From Closterium sp. Naga37s-1 (Eukaryota; Streptophyta; Zygnematophyceae; Desmidiales; Closteriaceae): a stretch of DNA of 64,000 bases. The position numbers were made by a program, and so were the translations under genes. Below are positions 52,201-62,781 of the stretch, piece by piece. The DNA is taken from contig CANJKZ010000549.1 in the NCBI GenBank assembly GCA_947471745.1, positions 320,001 through 384,000 on the forward strand, given 5' to 3'. Below the pieces are notes generated by a model that was not told the DNA's origin, ran no database searches, and saw only the letters and a list, made by a program, of their open reading frames with translations. How positions within the stretch are numbered: the stretch's first letter is position 1; the number at the start of each line of letters is the position of its first letter.

Positions 52201-54441
52201 ACTCCTCCCCTACTGAGTCCACCGCCTGTCCAGTCACAGTCACAGTTACAGCCTGCCTCTCCACTGCCTGGTCCTTCTCCTTACACAGCGCCGACGAGTA
52301 GTCTTACTGAGCGTCGTGAGCCTGAGTCTCGTCCTCCATCGCCTGATTCTAGTCCAGAGTCGCCTGTGTTGCGTCCAGAGTCGCCTGTCCGGGCTGTCCG
52401 CGCTAGTCGTCGTGCTCCGCGTGAGCGTCCTCCTCCTGTCCTTGGCACTCACTATATGACCCTGCGTCCTTCCACTGCTCCACAGCTCGTCCCACTGCCG
52501 TCTCCTCCTGCGTCCTCTCTTCCTGACGTTGCTGACCCGCCGTCAGACCTTACTCGTGCTGCCAGTCCTACTGTCGCGCGTCTCCTTGCCACTGTTGTCA
52601 CTGACCCTACCTTTGAGTCCTCTACTGCGTCTGATCTAGTCGCTGAGCTTGTTGACTTTGCTGCCGCCTGTCGTCTAGACTACGCCGCTAGCCTTGTTGC
52701 TGAGTCTGAGTCTGTCTGTCCTCCGTCCGTCGGGGGTGAGTGTGCTCTTGGCACGGACGTCCTTGAGGACAGACAGGAGGAGTTTGAGTGCTTTGCTGCT
52801 GCTTTACCTCATCTCGTGTCCATGCTGATTTCCCCTGAGGGAGACCCGGATGCACCAGACATTCCGACCCCACGCTCCTACGCAGAGGCGATGGAGGGTC
52901 TCTACTCCTCTCAGTGGCAGACAGCCATGGACGCAGAGATGGCTTCCTGGAAGTCCACAGGCACCTACGTCGACGAGGTTCCCCCACCTGGGGCGAACAT
53001 CGTCAGTGGCATGTGAATTTTCAGGGTGAAGCGGCCGCCGGGTTCTCCGCCTGTCTTCAAGGCGCGTTACGTTGCACGAGGCTTCAATCAGCGAGAGGGA
53101 GTTGACTTCTTCCAGACCTTCTCCCCGACCCCGAAGATGACCACTCTTCGGGTTCTGCTGCACGTCGCTGCTCAGCGTGACTACGAGCTCCACTGCCTTG
53201 ACTTCAGCACTGCTTTCCTACAGGGCACCCTGCACGAGGAGATCTGGCTGCGCCGCCCACCTGGCTTCACTGGGTCGTTCCCTCCTGGTACCCAGTGGAG
53301 CCTCCGGCGGCCAGTCTACGGTCTCCGCCAGGCACCTCGTGAGTGGCACGACACACTGAGGCCTACTCTTACTGCTCTTGGGTTTGCTCCTTCTACTGCT
53401 GACCCGTCGTTGTTTCTACGCACCGACACCACTCTGCCGCCGTTCTACGTTCTCGTGTACGTAGACGACTTGGTCTTTGCTACTGCTGACACTGAGGCAC
53501 TCGCCCACGTGAAGTCGGAGCTGCAGAAGAGACACACGTGCACAGACCTGGGTGAGCTGACAAGCTATCTTGGCTTGCGGATCACCCGGGACAGAGCACA
53601 GCGCACCATCACCTTGACTCAGTCACACATGGTGCAGCAGGTCCTTCAGCGCTTCCGCTTCACGTACTCCTCGCCTCAGCCCACTCCTCTGCCTACCGGT
53701 CACTCGCTCTTAGCTCTGCCTTTGGATGAGTCCGTAGAGCCGAGTGGCCCGTATCCAGAGCTTGTGGGCTGCCTCATGTACCTGATGACCTGCACTTGAC
53801 CTGACCTAGCCTACCCTCTTAGCATCCTAGCACGCTATGTCGCTCCTGGCCGTCACCGGAAGGAGCACATGGATGCCGCTAAGAGGGTGTTGCGCTACTT
53901 GTGCAGTACGTCGGGCATGGGGCTTGTGCTTGGAGGACGGCGCGACGTTGTCCTCACTGGGCACTCAGACGCTTCTTGGGCTGACGACCAGGCTACTCAG
54001 CGGTCGTCTCAGGGTTACACCTTCAGCCTTGGCTCTGGCTCAGTTTCTTGGCGTTCTACACGCTCTTCCTCTGTTCTCAGCTCCAGTTGTGAGGCTGAGA
54101 TCTACGCCACAGTCATGGCTGCCCAGGAGCTTCGCTGGCTCACCTACCTGCTGACCGACCTGAGAGAGCGGCCTCGTTCTCCTCCAGTGCTGTACGTCGA
54201 CAACAAGGCCGCCCTTGCCTTGTGTCAGGAGCACAGACTGGAGCACAGAACAAAGCACATCGCTCTGCGCTACTTCCTTGCTCGAGAGCTGCAGCAGCGT
54301 GGTCAGCTTCGTCTTTCGTACGTGGCCACTTGGGCCAACACTGCTGATGTGTTCACCAAGGCGCTTCAGCCTTGTGATCATCAGCGTTTCTGTACTGTTC
54401 TAGGCCTTGTGCCTACTCTCCCTCACTTGCTCACTTCTTGA
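49263..54441 (+). pseudogene. Copia pol polyprotein with two in-frame stops
   Basis: One frame throughout. Protease LDSGASRCFF; integrase HHRLGH..C..C zinc site, then D (HMDVWGP), D (LHSDRGGEF) and E (SPQQNGVAERR). A Gly/Ala-rich linker of about 200 residues (51535-52130) follows. Reverse transcriptase starts at WQTAMDAEM, with KARYVARGF, LDFSTAFLQG and the YVDDLVFA catalytic site. RNase H shows DASWADD, SSCEAEIYA and YVDNKAAL. TGA at 53014-53016 stands where a Trp is expected before the RT core; TGA at 53797-53799 stands for an Arg after LMYLMTCT. Both fit single transitions (G to A or C to T), typical of cytosine deamination in methylated repeats. Confidence 0.9.
51535..52130. repeat. GGTGCTGCTGGA-type coding repeat in Copia pol
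   Basis: Degenerate 6-15-bp units of GGTGCTGCTGGAGCT encode a Gly/Ala linker between integrase and reverse transcriptase. The frame is preserved over about 600 bp. Other-frame ORFs here are artefacts. Confidence 0.85.
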
Positions 54442-54597
54442 CTCTGCTTGTACTGTGATCTCTATATATATACCTGCATGCTTACACTTGCTAGGTTTTG
54501 ATCACTGTACCTCTTGTTTATTATCAAACTGCATGTGAACTGGTCTTGTGACCGCTTGCTTGTGCTCGGAATTTGTGTGGTATCCTTGAGATCCACC

Positions 54598-54631
54598 CTG
54601 AGCTTTGCTTTGCTTTGCTTTGCTTTGACTG
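54598..54631. repeat. CTTTG pentamer tract near the Copia 3' end
   Basis: Four to five CTTTG units in the 3' untranslated part; a looser CTTTGCTTG tract sits at the same place in the non-autonomous element near 60351. Confidence 0.75.
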
Positions 54632-54675
54632 GTCTTGTGACCATCTGGTTGTCTCCCACTTAGCCTATGGGGGTG

Positions 54676-54810
54676 TGTCAAACATTGTATGTTTACATTG
54701 TGTAGGCTATAGTGGGTTTAGCCTTAGGGGGTACAACAAACTTAGGGTTTCCTACTTGTGCCCAACTTTCTGCTAGTTCATTCATTCTCGTTCGTTCTTA
54801 GTTTCTAACA
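54676..54810 (+). repeat. 3' LTR of the Copia element (135 bp)
   Basis: Preceded by a purine-rich tract CTATGGGGGTG that should prime plus-strand synthesis. 134 of 135 bases match the 5' LTR. Followed by TSD GGAAA. Confidence 0.95.
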
Positions 54811-55036
54811 GGAAATTGGTTCGGTGCCAAAGCTAAAACACCCGCAAAATGTTCGAGCATCCTGTCAGTCTCATGTACCATCAAAATGTTTTGCAATTGC
54901 ATCACAGGCAAAAACGGGAGGTGTCGCACAGTCAAATGCCAAACCAACCCCTAGACTTCGCCACCTCAAACAGGGTGACTCAGCTTCATTTGTTTTGCAG
55001 TTGATCACGCTTTCTCTTACGTGAGACCCTGGTTTT

Positions 55037-55954
55037 AACTTCTATCCACAGGCTGATGTGGCAAATGCTCGTTTTTTGTTGTGTTTTGCCTGTTTTTCAC
55101 TTGTGTTTGGTAGGGAATCAGCCGTGGCAGCGTAGGATATCGTGTCGCGCTCCTTGTCATTTCACATCAACGGCCCAAACTCCAACGTTTTTTCGTGCGG
55201 TCGAGATCGATTTCGATTTGGCGTCATGTTGTCGTTGTAATCGGAACTAGTCAATGACTGTACAATTTTTGGGGGAAACCCGAGTGTTTGCAAGCAGAAA
55301 ACGTGGCATCTTTTTCGTGAGAAGATTTTTGTGACGCACGTGTCTAGTGTTTGCAAGAACGTGATCATAAACAGCCGTTTCTAGCAACCTGGTGTATGTC
55401 ACGGTTCTTGAAATCTCGTGACGCCTTGGTCATACGAAGTCAAAACGCACTGTGATATTTTTCGGGAGTGCGTGGTTTCTTCCTATTGGTCGCGTCAAAT
55501 CCGGTTCTCCAAACAGCACTTTTTCGCTGACCAATATTTCGGAACGACCGTATTGGCTAACGGGAATGTCGCAACGTCACTCGAAGTTCAAAATTCGCGA
55601 AGTGTAATTTTCGCGATGCGATTTGAAATGTGTGAGTGAAATGCGCGGCTCGTAAGTGCGCGTCCTTTTTCTACGGGGGGATGCGGTTCAATACGACGCT
55701 GCACGGTTTTAAACGCTTTAATAAACAACTAATTCGGTTGAGATGGGTATCGAGTGAGAATGATACTAGAATGACGCGCCCTAATGCACACCCCTTCGAA
55801 TTGAACCTGAATCTCAGCACTACATCTCACGACAACTCTGTGTTCACGCGCTTCACATCACCTCAACCAGGGGGGTATAATATTTATGCAAATCACTCAT
55901 GCTTTGTTTTCTTTTTGCCTTCACTACACACAAATTAGTCCTGCATCCGCCACT
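55037..55954. other. Upstream region of the transposase gene
   Basis: About 900 bp, more AT-rich and rich in TTTTTCG/CGAAA words. GGGGTATAATATTTATG at 55873-55888 lies about 70-80 bp before the likely start codon and resembles a TATA box. If the transposase sits in a complete element, its left terminus should be here, but I could not identify it. Confidence 0.45.
55874..55885 (+). promoter_or_regulatory. Possible TATA box of the Plavaka-like gene
   Basis: GTATAATATTTA after a G run, 70-80 bp before ATG 55955. The next upstream ATG in frame (55887) overlaps it, favouring 55955 as start. Confidence 0.4.
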
Positions 55955-58900
55955 ATGGAATGCCCAGACTGTAGTTTGGGGCCTTTCTACGTGTATTCTG
56001 CTCTAGAATCGCATAGAGGTAGTGCGGCTTGCAGAATAGCTGCTGCATCCAGAGGCGCAGAGGCGTCAGATTCCCCACCAATCCAACCCCCCGCTCGACG
56101 TCGGCGCGTGTGGAGTCCTTCCAGAAGTGAAAACGTATTCGTACCACCTACGTTTGATGAGCCAGCTGATGACGACGGTGTGGAAGCGGCAGCCGCTCGT
56201 GCCGCCGATGATCCGGAGGCATTCATGGCACGCATGAGTGACTCGAGTGGGATAGAGGAAGTTTCTCAGATTCCCAACGGATCTAATCCGCGCCCCGCAG
56301 CTCCATTCTCCTTCAAGGACGAATTGGCACGCTGGATTCTCCAAGAGCGCATATCTCAACATTCGGTAGCTAGATTATTTAATATTCTTAGCCATGAAGG
56401 CGCATCGTGGGCAGACGTTGCGGAATGGAGATCTTCGCGAGATGTGTACCGACATGTGCAATCGAGAGTGGCTGACTGTGACCGTCCGTGGAAGAAGGGG
56501 GTTACTCGCGTTGGAACAAAGGCATTTTTGACCTTTTGGTACTGTGATAGCTTGAAGGTATGTTGGAGTGTTTGCTCATGTCTTTTTCAGCGCCCCACTA
56601 ATCCCTCGTTCCCACATGGCTAAACATTTGCAGGCCCTACAAGATCTGTTGAGTGAACCGAGACTTAGCCATCCGCTTGTTACACGTGCGCATAGAAAGA
56701 GAGTGAGGGGCGTGAGGGTGTATGACGCCCCCGAAACCGGCAATTTTTGGAACGACGTGCAAGTGAGTGCCTCCCCATTATGCTATGCACCTATCCCTGA
56801 CCGTTCATACATTTTCCAGCACACCCCCTCTCTCCCTGCTATCTATTCTGCTATGCCTGGCTCTCCCTACCTCTCCCTCACCATCCTGATGCATTTCCAG
56901 CACATCCTCTCTCTCCCGGCTAGCCATTCTGCTATGCCCGCCTCTCCCAACCTCTCTCTCACCGTCCTCATTGTTTTTCAGCACACCCACACTCTCCCTT
57001 ACTCCCATTCTGCTATGCACCTCTCCCTGACCGTCCTAAATTCTTCACGCATACCCTCCCTCTCCCTGCTCCCCATTCTGCTATAACAGGCTCACCCAAC
57101 TTCTCCTTAACCATCCTTAAACTTTCCAGCACACCACGTCTCTCCCTGTCCTGATTCTACTATGCCCGCCTCTCCCAACCTCTCCCTCACCGTCATATTT
57201 TTTTCCAGCACACCACCTCTCTCCCTGCTCCCCATTCTGCCATTCCTCTCTACCTCTCCCTGCCAGCCCCTCTCTACCTCTCCCTGCCATTCCTTCTCTC
57301 CCCTGCGCTTCCCTCTCGCGCATTGCCCCACATTCTGGATTTCCAGTCCCTCTCTACCTCTCCCTGCCATTCCTTCTCTCCCCTGTGCTTCCCTCTCGCG
57401 CATTGCCCCTAGTTCTGGATTTCCAGTCCCTCTCTACCTCTCCCTGCCATTCCTTCTCTCCCCTGCGCTTCCCTCTCGCGCCTTGCCCCACATTCTGGTT
57501 TTCCAGTCCCTCTCTACCTCTCCCTGCCATTCCTTCTCTCCCCTGCGCTTCCCTCTCGCGCATTGCCCCACATTCTGGATTTCCAGTCCCTCTCTACCTC
57601 TCCCTGCCATTCCTTCTCTCCCCTGCGCTTCCCTCTCGCGCCTTGCCCCACATTCTGGTTTTCCAGTCCCTCTCTACCTCTCCCTGCCATTCCTTCTCTC
57701 CCCTGCGCTTCCCTCTCGCGCATTGCCCCACATTCTGGATTTCCAGTCCCTCTCTACCTCTCCCTGCCATTCCTTCTCTCCCCTGCGCTTCCCTCTCGCG
57801 CCTTGCCCCACATTCTGGTTTTCCAGTCCCTCTCTACCTCTCCCTGCCATTCCTTCTCTCCCCTGCGCTTCCCTCTCGCGCATTGCCCCACATTCTGGAT
57901 TTCCAGTCCCTCTCTACCTCTCCCTGCCATTCCTTCTCTCCCCTGCGCTTCCCTCTCGCGCATTGCCCCTAGTTCTGGATTTCCAGTCCCTCTCTACCTC
58001 TCCCTGCCATTCCTTCACTCCCCTGCGCTTCCCTCTCGCGCATTGCCCCTAGTTCTGGATTTCCAGTCCCTCTCTACCTCTCCCTGCCATTCCTTCTCTC
58101 CCCTGCGCTTCCCTCTCGCGCATTGCCCCACATTCTGGATTTCCAGTCCCTCTCTACCTCTCCCTGCCATTCCTTCTCTCCCCTGTGCTTCCCTCTCGCG
58201 CATTGCCCCTAGTTCTGGATTTCCAGTCCCTCTCTACCTCTCCCTGCCATTCCTTCTCTCCCCTGCGCTTCCCTCTCGCGCCTTGCCCCACATTCTGGTT
58301 TTCCAGTCCCTCTCTACCTCTCCCTGCCATTCCTTCTCTCCCCTGCGCTTCCCTCTCGCGCATTGCCCCACATTCTGGATTTCCAGTCCCTCTCTACCTG
58401 TCTTTGTATCTGCATCCTTTTCAGAAGCCTTCTTCCAACCCCCCAACAGGATCGCCTTGGCATCGACGACGTCGTTGCCACTCTCATTCTCTCGTCGGAT
58501 GAGACAATAGCTGACGGCCGAGGAAAAGCTAAGGGGCATCCCATCTACATGTCATTGGGAAACATTCATCATGAGGATCGCTGGAAGCCATACGGGCATG
58601 CGCTCATTGCAACGTTACCGGAGTTTCCGGCGGAGTACACGTCGGTTGACCGACTGCAGATCTTCCAGTATGTCTTGCGCCTCGTTCTTCAGCCATTGAA
58701 AGATGCTTTACACGTGTAAGTGCCCCCATACTCATCCCCGACCTATCCTGCTCACCATGCTCGCCACATGATGCACTTCCTTTCAACACTATGGGCCTTG
58801 CTTCTGTGACTGCCCTCCTACTCATCTCTCTCCTCTCCTTCTCAGATTGCTGCCCCATGCTTCGCTCTTAGCATTCTTCCAACCTCGCTGCCCTTTTGCG

Positions 58901-61900
58901 TCCTTTACTTCCCTCCTCTCATCCCCCTACCCTCCTTCTCGAATTGCTGTGCCCATGCTTCCCTTCTCACTAGTTGTCTTTGTCAGAATATTATGCTCTA
59001 GCCTGTAGTGGGGTGCTCTATAGCGAGTACAACCCTTCTAGGGTTTGCTATTTGTATCCTCATTCTTGCTAGTGCAATCCCTCCCTTTTTGCCTAAACTG
59101 TTTCTTGCCTAGCTAGGGCTTTCCTAGCTTTGGCGCCTTCTTCTACTGCTTATCTTCACATGGTATTAGAGCGATATGCTCCTGGCCTGTGGGCCCCACC
59201 TCACTGCTTCCGCTGCTACTGCTACTCCCTGTCCGCCGCGCGCCCCGTGGTGCGCGGCGTCGAAATTAGGGTTTTTCAGCCCGCCGTGCGCCCCGAGGCG
59301 CGTGGCGGTTTTCTGCCCGCCGTGCGCCCCGAGGCGCGCGGCGGTTTTCTGCCCGCCGTGCGCCCCGAGGCGCGCGACGGGTTTCTGCCCCGTCACTCGG
59401 CGCGTCGCCCCCAGGAGGCGCTACGACGGGCGACGGGGACCCGCGCGTCGCCCCCCGTCGCCCGTCGTGGCCTGCGCGCGGCCCGTACAGCCGGCGCGCG
59501 GCCCGTACGGGCTGCGCCAGGCCTGCGCGCGGCCCGTACGGGCTGCGCCAGGCCCGCGCGCGGCCCGTACGGGCTGCGCCAGGCCCGCGCGCGGCCCGTA
59601 CGGGCTGCGCCAGGCCCGCGCGCGGCTCGGGCCGCCTGCGCGCGGTTCGGGAGGCTGTGCCAGGCCCGTGGGCGGCCCGTTCTTCGCTGCCCCTGTCCTC
59701 CCCGCTGTCCCCCGTGCTTCTGAAGGCGCCCCACCCCTCCTTCTGCCCGTTCTCCTGGATTAGGGTTTGGGGGTGGGGGGTATGGGGGTGCAGCTTCTGT
59801 GTGCCGTTCCCTGCTCCTCCTCCTCCTCCGTCTCCCTGTGCTGCAGCTGCCGCTGAGGGGGGGTGGACCTGTTGGAGCCGTCGGAGTGGTACTAAGGGGG
59901 GGTGAAGGGGGAGTGGAGCTAGGGGTGAAGCAGGGGGTGTGTGTCAGGGGGGATGGTACTGTTTGGGGGAGGTTGAACGGAGGTTGCCGTCGTGTCGCTA
60001 GCACCTGTAGTCCGGGGAGTTGCTCCGGTAGCCCAGTCGTAGCCACCTGTGCCAGTCGCCCGTGGGTCCGTTGCTCGTCTGCCGCTACTTTTAGCCGCGG
60101 GGCCAGTTACTCCAGTAGTCCGGAGCGCTGTTCCGGTAGCCGCTGTGCCAGTGTGCCTCCTGTTGCCCGTGTGTCTGCAGCTTCAGCCGTCGCCTCCTAT
60201 CTCCTCTCCTCTCACTGTCCCTCCTCCTCTTCACTTGCCCGTTGTGACTACCACTAGCTTTGCTCATAATTGTGAACTTTAAACTATTGCTTCCTGAACT
60301 TGTGCTCAGAATGTGTGGTGACATTGTGATCCACCCTGAGCTTGTTCTGCTTTGCTTGCTCTGCTGATTACACCCCACTTTGGCTATGGGGGTGTGTCAG
60401 AATATTATGCTCTAGCCTGTAGTGGGGTGCTCTATAGCGAGTACAACCCTTCTAGGGTTTGCTATTTGTATCCTCATTCTTGCTAGTGCAATCCCTCCCT
60501 TTTTGCCTAAACTGTTTCTTGCCTAGCTAGGGCTTTCCTAGCTTTGGCGCCTTCTTCTACTGCTTATCTTCACAGTCTTACCTCTTTGCCCGTTGCCTAC
60601 ATTTCGATTTTTCAGGGGGACCCATGTGCATGACCAGTCTGGTCACGTTTTCACAGCCTACCCAGCACTATACGCCTATGTGGCGGACTACCCAGAGACG
60701 TGCAAACTCACCTGCACCAAGTCACTAGGTAGATTCTACCCCTGTTCCTTATGCAAGGTCCACAAAACAGAGTTAGACTCTTTCACGCAGAGAGACGAAT
60801 ATCGCTCATCCGAAGAACAAGATGTCATCTACAAGGCCGTCTCTGCACGGCAACGAGGGGGGCCTCACCCGCAAACCTACAGCACTCATCATGTAGAGGT
60901 AAGTGTAAAACAATCCACTGTTTTTGCGTCATATACTAGTCATGTTTCATTCAACCCTCTCCTGCCATTCTAAACCCAACGCAGTGCGCGCTTCATGGCT
61001 TCCGTTTCGAGTCAGAGCCGTGGGGCAGCCCTTATATGGCGGTGATGCCAGACCTAATGCATCAGGCCGATCTTGGCATGCTGGAGCACATTATTGCCGC
61101 CTTGAGAGGGGTCATTCATCAAAAATACCACGTCGCCATCGACGAGTACGTTACATCGCTTGACACCATTCTTGCTAAGATTCCACAGTGCATAAGACTA
61201 AAGTATCTCTCTCCCCTTCATTGCAGCATCTTGAAGCACCTGAAGTTGACATGTCGGGTTGATGGTTTGCGCCTACCATCTGGCGAGTATTTCCGTCTAG
61301 GTGCTTCGTTCCAAGCTTACGAGCACAGGTCTGTCATGCAAATCCTTCCTTTCCTCATTCGAGACTATGTGGCGAAACCACACATGGATGCCGTTGTGGC
61401 ATACATCGAGTGGTATCACAAGTGTGGGAAGACGAGAGTCTATGACGAGGAAACCTTGACAAAATACGAGGAACAATCCAAGAGGTACGTACGCTTTATA
61501 CATTGCATGTATATCATTGTAGGATGCCCTTCGACCTGACTAAATCTTGTGTGGTTGTATTTGCAGGTTAATTGAGCTTCTAAAAAGGAGCTTCCCTCTC
61601 TACAAATGGAAATTTATCAAGACCCACTTGATGAGTCACTACATCGACGCAATTCGCCGTGCAGGCCCTCCACTCCACTATGATGCAAGCATGTTTGAGC
61701 ACTTTCACAAGGACCATATTAAGAGGCCCTACCGTGCATCCAACAAGCGTGACGCGGGTGGACAAATCATCCAAGCGGAGGAAATCCGCTTGCAACTGGA
61801 TTCGCTACCTCAAGCCGAGTTGGACACTACACACGAATACAGTAATGCAATGCGTGAGGTACGTATATATTACAGTGACAAGCAAGCCTTACTTTTTGCG

Positions 61901-62634
61901 TGAACGATGGTACCATCCTGCTTTTTTTCTAAACTTTGTACAGGCATTGAGGACGGGAGTACGTACACTCTCTAAGAGTTCATGGGGGTTGATCGTTCAC
62001 GCGGGACGTCGCGAGCACCCATACGTCGGATTCTCCAAGGCTGACCCGAAGCGAGACCAATTGTATCTGGACAGCCTACATCACGACCTCCCATATCTTC
62101 GTCGTTCCATCGATCGCGACGTACCCAACGGCTCGAACATCGACACAATTTACGTACGTTACCCTAAGCACGCTTTTGTTTGTTGCACGCCTTGCAACCA
62201 TTACGTTATGCTTTTACTAATGATGCAATATGTGGCACGCAACTGCTGTACAGGTTCATGTTGAGTTGGCCATGCCACCCGCGACGGACGAGGCTTTTTC
62301 TAGCACCCCACACCGTATCCGAGCGGTTCCGCTATTCCACAAGAAAGTTTGGTTCAGTGATGTTGCAGTTCAAGGAACAGGATCGGAGTGGTACGGCAAG
62401 GTTCTGCTACTATTCCATGTCGGCCATGGTCTCGATCGACGCGAATTCGCATTCGTGAGGTATTATATCGAGCATGACGCGTTAGATGAATTGACCGGCT
62501 GCCGGCAATTCAGTTTAGAGGGGGTTTCTCAAAGGTACATGGTTGTAGAGACGGTTTCCATCCTTAGAGCTGTCCAATTTGTGCAGCTTGAGTCGGCAGG
62601 CCAGACATGGTTCCTCAACCATTTTCTGTTTTGA
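55955..62634 (+). CDS. Plavaka-type (CACTA-related) transposase, intact, 8 exons
   Basis: Exons: 55955-56557, 56634-56762, 58450-58715, 60616-60898, 60985-61484, 61567-61858, 61944-62153, 62254-62634; all phases agree, giving 887 residues. The N-terminus has a C2H2-like finger (CPDCSLGPFYVYSALESHRGS). Motifs fit Plavaka transposases, best known from fungi: LILSSDETIADGRGKAKGHP followed by YMSLGNI, YVADYPE...CSLCKV, PDLMHQADLGMLEHII and MFEHFHKDHIKRPYRASNKR. The C-terminus carries PHRIRAVPLFHKKVWFSDVAV and a GWYG-like EWYGKVLLLFHV stretch. The DDE-type enzyme would cut at element ends in the nucleus. The gene keeps frame despite a 1.7-kb repeat-filled intron and an LTR insertion in another, so it is recent, under selection, or domesticated. 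The ATG is chosen because it precedes the finger. Confidence 0.8.
56763..57262. repeat. Degenerate 60-70-bp repeats in intron 2 of the transposase gene
   Basis: Units with CACCTCTCCCTGACCGTCCT and TTCCAGCACACC...CTCTCCCTGCT. They are the likely precursors of the regular 80-bp array that follows. Confidence 0.75.
57263..58400 (+). repeat. 80-bp array with a 3' splice-site-like sequence in every unit
   Basis: About 14 units at an exact 80-bp period (CCCTCTCTACCTC at 57348, 57428, 57508 and so on to 58388). Each unit is a pyrimidine tract ending in TTCTGGATTTCCAG, i.e. an acceptor-like TTCCAG. Unit types alternate (CGCATTGCCCCACA, CGCATTGCCCCTAG, CGCCTTGCCCCACA), showing higher-order duplication of 160-bp blocks. 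The working acceptor lies just beyond, at 58441-58449. Confidence 0.9.
58981..59160 (+). repeat. 5' LTR of the non-autonomous element
   Basis: 180 bp, TG..CA ends, apparently identical to 60395-60574. It shows no clear similarity to the 135-bp LTR of the Copia beyond the TGTCA start and words such as GGGTTTCCTA/GGGTTTGCTA. Confidence 0.95.
59161..59172 (+). other. Primer binding site of the non-autonomous element
   Basis: TGGTATTAGAGC, one base from the plant initiator tRNA-Met site TGGTATCAGAGC, immediately after the LTR. Confidence 0.85.
59270..59660. repeat. Tandem GC-rich leader of the non-autonomous element
   Basis: Three ~48-bp units with GCCCCGAGGCGCG..GGTTTTCTGCCC (about 59280-59395), then four ~30-bp units with GCGCGCGGCCCGTACGGGCT (about 59500-59625). 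The position matches the GC-rich tandem leader of the full Copia. Confidence 0.85.
60395..60574 (+). repeat. 3' LTR of the non-autonomous element
   Basis: Preceded by the purine-rich tract GCTATGGGGGTG; followed by TSD GTCTT. Confidence 0.95.
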
Positions 62635-62781
62635 TTCCCATGTGTTGCATATTTGTATATATTGTACACTGATATGAGTACTGTTTCATAAAGTAACCGG
62701 CTCCAAAATCGTGTATCTGCTTAGCGAGAGAAAAGAGTGTCGTGCGGGTGAAAACGTGTTCTCGTAACACATGTTTCTTCT
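62635..62781. other. 3' flank of the transposase gene
   Basis: About 150 bp of AT-rich sequence between the stop codon and the satellite, probably the 3' UTR. The junction with the satellite is sharp at 62782. Confidence 0.5.

Larger units (their letters stand above)
47340..54810 (+). mobile_element. Ty1/Copia LTR retrotransposon, young but inactivated
   Basis: 7471 bp between 5-bp target duplications GGAAA (47335-47339, 54811-54815). Two 135-bp LTRs (TGTCAAAC...TTTCTAACA) differ at one base. Order is LTR, PBS, GC-rich tandem leader, gag, protease, integrase, reverse transcriptase, RNase H, polypurine tract, LTR; integrase before RT defines Copia. Pol has two in-frame TGA stops, and gag and pol are in different frames. 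LTR similarity implies recent insertion, and the stops imply it cannot move by itself unless the stops are read through. Confidence 0.95.
47200..55036. mobile_element. Small inverted-repeat element interrupted by the Copia insertion
   Basis: AAAACCAGGGTCCCACGTA begins near 47200, and its near-perfect reverse complement TACGTGAGACCCTGGTTTT ends at 55036. Removing the Copia and one TSD leaves about 360 bp, with CATTTGTTTTGCAGTTGAT near both ends. I infer a noncoding TIR element hit by the retrotransposon. Its own target duplication is not clear. Confidence 0.5.
58981..60574 (+). mobile_element. Non-autonomous Copia-derived LTR element (1.6 kb) in intron 3 of the transposase gene
   Basis: Two 180-bp LTRs (TGTCAGAATATT...ATCTTCACA) look identical, flanked by TSD GTCTT (58976-58980, 60575-60579). 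A PBS-like TGGTATTAGAGC follows the first LTR at 59161. The 1.2-kb interior has no protease, integrase or RT. Its last ~100 bp before the 3' LTR, including ATCCACCCTGAGCTT and GGCTATGGGGGTG, closely match the corresponding part of the Copia at 54580-54675, suggesting a related Copia supplies its proteins. It ends 41 bp before exon 4. Confidence 0.9.

Noticed and set aside
51129-52216. Antisense Pro/Ala ORF and offset Leu-rich ORF in the Copia linker
   Set aside because: Shadow frames of the GGTGCTGCTGGA coding repeat in pol.
59130-60046. Arg/Pro-rich ORFs in the non-autonomous element
   Set aside because: They cover the GC tandem leader; no gag or pol motif, so treated as noncoding.
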